Source of the DNA: an uncultured Christensenella sp.
Lineage (GTDB): Bacteria > Bacillota > Clostridia > Christensenellales > UBA1242
Assembly: GCA_905203645.1 (NCBI GenBank)
Contig: CAJKWP010000053.1
Location: 1 to 6,771, forward strand
DNA length: 6,771 nt
Direction: 5' to 3'
Shown here piece by piece: positions 1 to 4,253 of the stretch. Numbering within the stretch: position 1 is the stretch's first letter; every line of letters starts with the position of its first letter. Under the pieces are notes generated by a model. It worked only from the letters and a program-made list of their open reading frames with translations. It ran no database searches and was not told the DNA's origin. The position numbers were made by a program, and so were the translations under genes.

Positions 1-48
1 TTTTCAAATTAAAAAATATTTATTTTGCATTATTTTTTTGTTTTTTAT

Positions 49-77
49 TTGATTTTTTTGCGCAAAAAGTGTAATAT
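49..77 (+). promoter_or_regulatory. Candidate promoter of the TtcA-family gene, with a palindrome in the spacer
   Basis: TTGATT at 49-54 and TAATAT at 72-77 are 17 bases apart, giving a weak sigma-A-like promoter with 4 of 6 matches in each box. The spacer holds a perfect 14-base palindrome, TTTTTGCGCAAAAA, at 55-68. A palindrome between the boxes is where a repressor operator is often found, but it could also be chance in AT-rich DNA. The leader before the ATG at 104 would be about 20 bases. Confidence 0.35.
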
Positions 78-103
78 CTATTTTGCTATTAAAAGGATTT
101 TTT

Positions 104-811
104 ATGCGAAAAATCATAAACAAAATGCATCGCGCAATCACAGATTTTCACCTTATAAACCCAAACGATTTTGTTGTGATTGGGTTGTCTGGCGGAAAGG
201 ACAGTCTTGCACTTACAAAGGCACTTGGTACATACAAAAAGTACTCAAAAATTCCGTTCAAACTTTGCGCTGTAACAGTTGACACATCAAACGGCAAACA
301 AAATTTTGACAATCTTAGAAAATTTTGCCAAGAACTTGACGTTGACTTTCATGTTGCAAATTCGGATATTTTGAATATAGTTTTCAATATTCGCAAAGAA
401 AAAAATCCATGCAGTTTGTGTGCAAATCTAAGGCGTGGAATACTCAACAATTATGCAAAAAATTTGGGTGCAAACAAGGTTGCACTCGCCCATCACAACG
501 ATGATTTTGTTCACACATTTTTGCTGTCACTTTTGTATGAAGGCAGGATAAATTCTTTCAAACCATGTACCTATCTTTCACGTGTGGATTTGGAAGTTAT
601 ACGTCCGTTTGTTTATGTGCGTGAAAGTGAAATTGTAAATGCTTCAAAAGATTTCCCAATACTTTTCAATCCATGTCCTGCCAATCACAAGACAAAGCGT
701 GAAGACATGAAATTGATTGCCGACATGTTTTGCAAGCATCAACCACAATTTTATGACCGTGTAACAAACGCTATGCTTACACTTTTTGAAAACTTGAAAG
801 ACCAAGATTAA
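104..811 (+). CDS. ttcA: TtcA-family PP-loop ATPase, probable tRNA 2-thiolation enzyme
   Basis: This 235-residue protein belongs to the TtcA/TilS PP-loop ATPase superfamily. The ATP-binding PP-loop SGGKDS is at residues 29-34 and the family motif HHNDD at 130-134. A CxxC in NPCSLCANLRRG gives Cys103 and Cys106, and NPCP gives Cys191. In TtcA three such cysteines hold a 4Fe-4S cluster needed to thiolate C32 of certain tRNAs in the cytoplasm, so the full cofactor set seems present. It is shorter than the roughly 310-residue E. coli enzyme, so the exact tRNA substrate is inferred. A TTG at 83 lies in frame, but the ATG at 104 is preferred because AAAGGA at 92-97 sits seven bases before it and falls inside the longer frame. 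The gene stands alone and is convergent with spoIIID. A related PP-loop tRNA enzyme is the main alternative. Confidence 0.85.
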   Translation: MRKIINKMHRAITDFHLINPNDFVVIGLSGGKDSLALTKALGTYKKYSKIPFKLCAVTVDTSNGKQNFDNLRKFCQELDVDFHVANSDILNIVFNIRKEKNPCSLCANLRRGILNNYAKNLGANKVALAHHNDDFVHTFLLSLLYEGRINSFKPCTYLSRVDLEVIRPFVYVRESEIVNASKDFPILFNPCPANHKTKREDMKLIADMFCKHQPQFYDRVTNAMLTLFENLKDQD

Positions 812-837
812 AACCGATTTCTTTCAAATCATATTTT
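794..837 (+). terminator. Weak possible terminator between convergent ttcA and spoIIID
   Basis: TTGAAAG at 794-800 can pair with CTTTCAA at 821-827 across a 20-base loop, and ATCATATTTTT follows. A smaller alternative pairs GATTT at 816-820 with AAATC at 826-830. Both stems are AT-rich and the first begins inside the coding region. No better stop signal is visible in the 34 bases between the two genes. Confidence 0.2.
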
Positions 838-845
838 TAAGATTA

Positions 846-1124
846 TCACTTGCTTTTTACATTGTTTTGCCAACTTTTATAAAGAGCAAATTTTTTTGCT
901 GTTGCAAGCCCACCACGCAAATGTTTTTCACAAAAATTTATATCAAGTTTTTTTGCAACTTGACTGTACATTTTCCAATTAAGTGATTTAAGTCTTCTTG
1001 ACATATCAATATGCACTGTACTTTTACTTACCGAAAAAACTTTTGCAGTTGCTCGCAACGTTTTACCTGTTGAAATAATATACAAGGCTTCGTCAAGTAC
1101 TCTTTGTTTTATTTGATTGTTCAC
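846..1124 (-). CDS. spoIIID: Stage III sporulation protein D, mother-cell transcription factor
   Basis: SpoIIID is a small DNA-binding protein that activates and represses sigma-E-dependent genes in the mother cell during sporulation. The translated protein is 92 residues against 93 in Bacillus subtilis and aligns almost end to end: an N-terminal IKxR, a helix-turn-helix with KTLRATAKVFSVSKSTVH at about 21-38, and the diagnostic HLRGGLAT at about 68-75 in the basic C-terminal region. An upstream in-frame ATG at 1139 exists, but its next codons form the Shine-Dalgarno sequence: GGGGA at 1137-1133 lies eight bases before a GTG at 1124. Starting there puts the N terminus level with the B. subtilis protein, so GTG 1124 is chosen. 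The gene ends with two in-frame stops, TGA then TAA. Its presence marks the host as a spore former or a recent descendant of one. Confidence 0.92.
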   Translation of the reverse strand: MNNQIKQRVLDEALYIISTGKTLRATAKVFSVSKSTVHIDMSRRLKSLNWKMYSQVAKKLDINFCEKHLRGGLATAKKFALYKSWQNNVKSK

Positions 1125-1165
1125 AAAAAAAATCCCCATAATAAATTTATGAGAATCTTTGTTAT

Positions 1166-1195
1166 ATTATGATATATTTTTCAATTTTTTGTCAC
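1166..1195 (-). promoter_or_regulatory. Candidate spoIIID promoter
   Basis: On the minus strand GTGACA (1195-1190) and CATAAT (1171-1166) are separated by 18 bases, each matching five of six sigma-A positions. The start site would be near 1159, leaving a leader of about 35 bases. In B. subtilis spoIIID is transcribed by sigma-E. CATAATAT does resemble a sigma-E -10 element, but I see no matching -35 element 14-15 bases upstream, so the sigma factor is unresolved. The -10 overlaps the stop codon of the small upstream ORF. Confidence 0.35.
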
Positions 1196-1265
1196 TTTTT
1201 GCGATGGCTGAAAGATATTTTTCCAAACGTTTGTTTTCGTCCATAGATCTTCGTTGTTCACGCAT
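1167..1265 (-). CDS. Possible small ORF of 32 residues between the ywaF-like gene and spoIIID
   Basis: An ATG at 1265 opens a 32-codon frame ending in TAA at 1169-1167. The predicted peptide is strongly charged, with many Lys, Arg, Glu and Asp residues (for example MREQRRSMDENKRLEKYL), no hydrophobic stretch, and probably one helix. AAAGG lies four bases before the ATG, a usable but close ribosome binding site. The frame is the same as that of the upstream membrane protein: after that gene's TGA stop, eight sense codons lead directly into this ATG without another stop. It may therefore be an independent small protein, or the severed end of the membrane protein. I do not recognise it, and its shortness keeps confidence low. 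Confidence 0.35.
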   Translation of the reverse strand: MREQRRSMDENKRLEKYLSAIAKSDKKLKNIS

Positions 1266-1289
1266 AAGACCTTTAAAACGATGACCCCT

Positions 1290-2456
1290 TCAAACCGGCA
1301 ATGCTTGTGGTACAGGTTTGGTTTGCGAAATGTATTGGTCCTTTACTTCTTTCAAAATTTCGCCAACTGGCATATTTTTAAACAATTTCAAAAGTTTTAC
1401 AAGTTTTGAAATTCGTATTTGTTCCAAAAGTACGTTTATAATCTTTGATTTTTTGAGCAAATGAAAAATAAACGACATATCTTCCATTTGTCCAACAGTC
1501 ATATTTTGGATATCATCTTTTACGGCATACCAACAAGACATCAGTTTTGATTCGTCCAAAACCAATTTTGCATCTGCAAGATAGGCTTTGACCTTTGGAT
1601 TTTTCAATATTGCACGGAAAAGGTCAACTTCATCGTCAAACAGTCCGTTCTCTTTAACGTACAACAAAACAGGATTGTCAACGATAAGCATAGAAACAAG
1701 CCTGTCTTTGATTGTTTTAACAACAAATGAAGCCGCCATAAGCACGCAACTTACCGCAACGATAAGTCCCGCAATAACCAACGTCCAATATTGACCAAAA
1801 TAATTTGCCAAAAGATTGAGTGGATAATAAAACTTGCTTGGATTTATAAAGCAAAAGTTTGTATCCCACAATGTGTTGAAAATGTATGCCACAATGATGA
1901 GTGGAATGAACAATGCAAGCATTCGCCAAAGGTTTGAAAATCGAATTTTGTAAACACCACTTGACAAAAGATAAATTGACAATGTACCTATAACCAAATG
2001 ATAAAGCCACATATTGAGTGACAAAAATTCAAATGGTCCAAAATACAATTGACTTGTGCCAGGGATAACTATTGCAAAAACGCAACCCAAAAATCCAAAG
2101 TAAAAGGCGTAATCGGACAAAAAGTCCCTAACTTTGCCTTTGAAAAGTGCCATAAAAAACAACACAAAAACAAACAAATTGCAAATATGGAAAGGCATAT
2201 ACCATTCGGGATTATTTATTCCAGTGACTATGCAAAAGCCAAGCATATTGCCCATTGTAACAAAAGAAACTGCAAACAGAATCCAAAGGACTGTGTTTTG
2301 CCAAGAACTTTTTTTGCGAAACAAAAACCAACTGCCCACAAGCAATGCGACCATTATAAAAATTTGCACAAAATGTCCCACAGACCAAAGGCTGTGAGTT
2401 TCTGGTAAATCAAAAAACTTGTTTGCTACAAGCAAATTACCTATGTACTTTTCCAT
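1290..2456 (-). CDS. YwaF/TMEM164-like multi-pass membrane protein with C-terminal extension
   Basis: This is an integral membrane protein of about 388 residues. Seven hydrophobic segments lie at roughly 27-46, 57-79, 90-105, 113-132, 150-166, 179-196 and 223-248. The sequence WYMPFHICNLFVF at about 85-97 resembles the conserved His-x-Cys segment of the YwaF family (TIGR02206), and a second histidine sits in LYHL at 153. The related animal protein TMEM164 has been described as a lipid acyltransferase using a cysteine and a histidine; I infer similar chemistry only tentatively. Typical YwaF proteins end soon after the last TM segment. Here about 140 further residues follow, mostly helical and lysine-rich, ending in a proline-containing tail (KPVPQALPV). 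A TTG at 2465 is in frame, but the promoter places transcription start downstream of it, so ATG 2456 is preferred. No Shine-Dalgarno sequence precedes it. The gene is divergent from glyA. Confidence 0.65.
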   Translation of the reverse strand: MEKYIGNLLVANKFFDLPETHSLWSVGHFVQIFIMVALLVGSWFLFRKKSSWQNTVLWILFAVSFVTMGNMLGFCIVTGINNPEWYMPFHICNLFVFVLFFMALFKGKVRDFLSDYAFYFGFLGCVFAIVIPGTSQLYFGPFEFLSLNMWLYHLVIGTLSIYLLSSGVYKIRFSNLWRMLALFIPLIIVAYIFNTLWDTNFCFINPSKFYYPLNLLANYFGQYWTLVIAGLIVAVSCVLMAASFVVKTIKDRLVSMLIVDNPVLLYVKENGLFDDEVDLFRAILKNPKVKAYLADAKLVLDESKLMSCWYAVKDDIQNMTVGQMEDMSFIFHLLKKSKIINVLLEQIRISKLVKLLKLFKNMPVGEILKEVKDQYISQTKPVPQALPV

Positions 2457-2465
2457 AACTGACAA

Positions 2466-2494
2466 ATTATATCATACCATATCACATTTTTCAA
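2466..2494 (-). promoter_or_regulatory. Sigma-A promoter of the ywaF-like gene
   Basis: On the minus strand TTGAAA (2494-2489) and a perfect TATAAT (2471-2466) are separated by exactly 17 bases, and a TG one base upstream makes an extended -10. Only nine bases separate the -10 from the ATG at 2456. Transcription should begin about one to four bases before the start codon, giving a leaderless or nearly leaderless mRNA. Confidence 0.75.
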
Positions 2495-2502
2495 GTATTT
2501 AA

Positions 2503-2532
2503 TTGATTTAAGTGCAAAAAATATGATATAGT
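2503..2532 (+). promoter_or_regulatory. Sigma-A promoter of glyA
   Basis: TTGATT at 2503-2508 and TATAGT at 2527-2532 are separated by 18 bases, and TGA directly before the -10 gives the extended TGn element. Transcription would begin near 2539. Its -35 lies eight bases from the -35 of the divergent ywaF-like promoter, so the two polymerase sites are back to back. Confidence 0.6.
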
Positions 2533-2538
2533 AACCAA

Positions 2539-2626
2539 AGGTTAAGCGAAATATAAGCAAAGCACGCAAAAAGTGTCTTTTGTTGTTCGTATACTTTTAT
2601 GATTTTTTTTGAAGTGAGGTGAAACT
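2539..2626 (+). promoter_or_regulatory. glyA 5' leader with ribosome binding site
   Basis: The leader is about 88 bases. It contains CGCAAAAAGTGT at 2565-2576, shared with the region upstream of ttcA, and a weak hairpin at 2567-2582 (CAAAA pairing with TTTTG around a TGT loop). GAGGTG at 2616-2621 is a strong Shine-Dalgarno sequence five bases before the ATG at 2627. I see no T-box, glycine, SAM or tetrahydrofolate riboswitch signature and no transcription terminator, so any control here is unassigned. Confidence 0.4.
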
Positions 2627-3862
2627 ATGCAAAATATGAAAAAACTTGAAATAGTTGACAAAGAAGTTTATGACGCAATTCAATCAGAATTGCAAAGGCA
2701 ACAAAACACATTGGAACTTATTGCAAGTGAAAACTTTGTAAGTCAAGCAGTTTTGGAAGCAACTGGAAGCGTTTTGACAAACAAATATGCCGAAGGTTAC
2801 AGCGGAAAAAGATACTATGGCGGTTGTGCAAACATTGACAAGGTTGAAAGTTTGGCAATCGAACGTGTAAAAAAACTTTTTGGTGCGGAACACGCAAACG
2901 TTCAACCACACTGCGGTGCCAATGCAAATTTGGCTGTATATTTTGCAGTTTTGAAGCCTGGTGACAAAGTTTTGGGAATGAGTCTTTCAAACGGCGGACA
3001 CCTTACACACGGAAGTCCAGTAAACATCAGCGGTGCCTTCTTTGATTTTGCAAGTTACGGCGTTGATGAAAACGGTTTTATTGATTATGACAACGTTTTG
3101 GAAATTGCCAAAAAAGAAAAACCAAAACTTATAGTCGCGGGTGCAAGTGCTTATCCAAGAATAATAGATTTTGCAAAATTCAGAGAAATCGCCGACCAAG
3201 TTGGTGCGTATCTTATGGTTGACATGGCTCACATTGCTGGACTTATTATCGCAGGTCTTCATCCATCCCCTGTTCCTTATGCTGATTTTGTAACATCAAC
3301 AACACACAAAACTTTGCGTGGGGCAAGAGGCGGACTTATTCTTTGCAAAGAAAAGTATGCAAAAATGATTGACAAAGCAGTCTTCCCTGGAACACAAGGC
3401 GGGCCACTTGAACATGTTATCGCAGGAAAAGCAGTTGCGTTCAAAGAAGCGCTGAGCCCAGAATTTAAAGAGTATCAAATACAAATTGTCAAAAATGCAA
3501 AAGCCTTGGCTGAAGCACTGAAAAAATATGGGTTTGACCTTGTAAGCGGCGGCACAGACAATCATTTGATGTTGCTCAACCTTACAAACAAAAATATTTC
3601 CGGCAAAGAATATGAAGGTATTTTGGAAGAAATCGGAATAACGGTGAACAAAAACACAATTCCAAACGAAACTCGCTCACCTTTTATCACAAGCGGGATA
3701 AGAATTGGCACACCAAATATCACAACTCGCGGCATGAAAGAAGAACAAATGGAACAAATCGCATATATTATGTCACGTATTTTGTCAAATCCCGAAGAAA
3801 AAGAGCAACTCAAAGCGCAGGTTTCCGCCCTTGCCAGACAATTTCCGATTTACAACGACTAA
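2627..3862 (+). CDS. glyA: Serine hydroxymethyltransferase
   Basis: GlyA is the cytosolic pyridoxal-phosphate enzyme that converts serine and tetrahydrofolate into glycine and 5,10-methylenetetrahydrofolate, the main entry of one-carbon units for purine, thymidylate and methionine synthesis. The 411-residue length fits the bacterial family (E. coli 417). Visible motifs are [10 protein letters not shown] at 30-39, [11 protein letters not shown] at 123-133, the VDMAHIAGL segment with Asp199 and His202, the cofactor lysine Lys228 in TTHKTLRG, and Arg359 in SGIRIGTP with TTRG following. The usual phosphate-binding QPHSG(S/A)QAN reads QPHCGANAN here, and the usual HGGHLTHG reads NGGHLTHG; both are mild departures. 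The ATG at 2627 is favoured over the one at 2636 by spacing to GAGGTG. The gene has its own promoter and terminator and appears monocistronic. Confidence 0.98.
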   Translation: MQNMKKLEIVDKEVYDAIQSELQRQQNTLELIASENFVSQAVLEATGSVLTNKYAEGYSGKRYYGGCANIDKVESLAIERVKKLFGAEHANVQPHCGANANLAVYFAVLKPGDKVLGMSLSNGGHLTHGSPVNISGAFFDFASYGVDENGFIDYDNVLEIAKKEKPKLIVAGASAYPRIIDFAKFREIADQVGAYLMVDMAHIAGLIIAGLHPSPVPYADFVTSTTHKTLRGARGGLILCKEKYAKMIDKAVFPGTQGGPLEHVIAGKAVAFKEALSPEFKEYQIQIVKNAKALAEALKKYGFDLVSGGTDNHLMLLNLTNKNISGKEYEGILEEIGITVNKNTIPNETRSPFITSGIRIGTPNITTRGMKEEQMEQIAYIMSRILSNPEEKEQLKAQVSALARQFPIYND

Positions 3863-3889
3863 TCAAAATTTCACTTTCCAACAAAAAAT

Positions 3890-3921
3890 ATGCTACAAAG
3901 TAATTTTGTAGCATTTTTTTT
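3890..3921 (+). terminator. Intrinsic terminator of glyA
   Basis: ATGCTACAAA at 3890-3899 pairs perfectly over ten bases with TTTGTAGCAT at 3905-3914 around a five-base loop, and a run of eight T residues covers 3914-3921. It lies 27 bases after the glyA stop codon and should separate glyA from the structured region that follows. Confidence 0.88.
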
Positions 3922-3948
3922 GTATTTTTCTATTTAGTTTATGCAGCC

Positions 3949-3970
3949 CTTATATAGACAGCAAAATACG
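3949..3970 (+). repeat. Left-flank repeat of the tandem structured element, copy 1
   Basis: CTTATATAGACAGCAAAATA followed by CG here matches CTTATGTGGACAGAAAAAAC followed by G at 4099-4119, differing at a few positions and by one base in length. The match shows that duplication extends to the left of the paired stems, so the repeating unit is about 150 bases rather than only the hairpin. Confidence 0.55.
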
Positions 3971-3971
3971 G

Positions 3972-4083
3972 AAAGTGGCAAGTGGAACTTAAAATGTGCC
4001 AAAAGAGAGCGATTCTGCAGACATCGTAGATGTCGAAGCCTAGCGGTGCGACAACACTTTTAAGTAAGACACTTGCCCCCTTT
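3972..4083 (+). ncRNA. Structured element, unit 1: candidate novel noncoding RNA
   Basis: The segment folds by inspection into a long arm. AAAG (3972-3975) pairs with CTTT (4080-4083), GGCAAGTG (3977-3984) with CACTTGCC (4070-4077), and ACTTAAAA (3987-3994) with TTTTAAGT (4058-4065), continued by TGT/ACA across a bulged C. GACATC (4020-4025) and GATGTC (4029-4034) close a GTA triloop at the tip. Between stem and tip lie conserved strands AGAGAGCGATTCTGCAG (4004-4020) and CGAAGCCTAGCGGTGCGACA (4034-4053). GCG 4009-4011 may pair with TGC 4047-4049. The plus strand is preferred because the triloop fits GNA, the internal loop between the stems is GA opposite AAGA, and that core pair would be G-U. 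No open reading frame or known RNA family is recognised. No clear promoter is visible, and the function is unknown. Confidence 0.6.
4053..4074 (+). repeat. 22-base repeat, copy 1, inside unit 1
   Basis: This 22-base stretch is the 3' side of the unit 1 stems. It recurs at 4232-4253 with three mismatches, 179 bases away. That spacing differs from the 142-144 bases between the two cores, so the second occurrence is not simply part of the tandem unit. Confidence 0.5.
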
Positions 4084-4098
4084 GCCACCCACAGCGCA

Positions 4099-4119
4099 CT
4101 TATGTGGACAGAAAAAACG
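4099..4119 (+). repeat. Left-flank repeat of the tandem structured element, copy 2
   Basis: This is the second copy of the CTTATRTRGACAG flank, 150 bases after the first. Its right half (CAGAAAAAACG) forms the 5' side of the outermost stem of unit 2, whereas the first copy lies outside any stem I can draw for unit 1. Confidence 0.55.
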
Positions 4120-4229
4120 ACCTGTTGGGGAGTAAAAGTTATTGGAGAGAGCGATTCTGCAGGAAACTGAAAGTTTCCGAAGCCTAGCGGCGCGACAATA
4201 CTTTTAGACCCAACACGGTCGTTTTTCTG
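4109..4229 (+). ncRNA. Structured element, unit 2: candidate novel noncoding RNA
   Basis: The same architecture as unit 1, with longer stems. CAGAAAAAACGACC (4109-4122) pairs with GGTCGTTTTTCTG (4217-4229) with one bulged A. TGTTGGG (4123-4129) pairs with CCCAACA (4209-4215). After a GAG/GA internal loop, TAAAAGTTATT (4133-4143) pairs with AATACTTTTA (4197-4206) with one bulged T. The tip GGAAACT/AGTTTCC (4162-4168, 4172-4178) closes a GAA triloop. The core strand AGAGAGCGATTCTGCAG (4146-4162) is identical to unit 1, and 4178-4206 matches unit 1 at 27 of 29 positions. The stem sequences differ from unit 1 yet stay complementary. The outer stem carries T runs on both strands, so it may also end transcripts from ychF or from upstream. 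The function is unknown. Confidence 0.62.
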
Positions 4230-4231
4230 AA

Positions 4232-4253
4232 AACACCTTTAAGTAAGTGACTT
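4232..4253 (+). repeat. 22-base repeat, copy 2, touching the ychF stop codon
   Basis: It matches 4053-4074 at 19 of 22 bases (core TTTAAGTAAG) and ends at the base next to the ychF stop codon. It may be a remnant of a further copy of the element, or a sequence able to compete for the 5' strand ACTTAAAA of unit 1. Confidence 0.45.

Noticed and set aside
25..282. Open frame of 85 codons overlapping the start of ttcA
   Set aside because: It overlaps ttcA in another frame, has no ribosome binding site and no recognisable motif, and its composition reflects the AT-rich upstream DNA.
1290..1292. TGA decoded as an amino acid in this organism
   Set aside because: Tryptophan codons are all TGG in the genes examined, conserved genes need no internal TGA, and spoIIID also uses TGA at its expected end.
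2533..2626. Riboswitch or T-box in the glyA leader
   Set aside because: The leader is under 100 bases, has no terminator, and I find no conserved glycine, SAM, tetrahydrofolate or T-box sequence.
3928..3956. Promoter for the structured element (TTCTAT and TATATA with 17-base spacing)
   Set aside because: The -35 is a poor match, and the TATATA lies in the repeated left flank; the second copy reads TATGTG, so it is not a conserved promoter.
3922..4253. CRISPR array or integron attC sites as explanation for the tandem repeats
   Set aside because: There are only two units of about 150 bases with no regular short repeat and spacer pattern and no cas gene, and I see no paired RYYYAAC/GTTRRRY boxes of attC sites.
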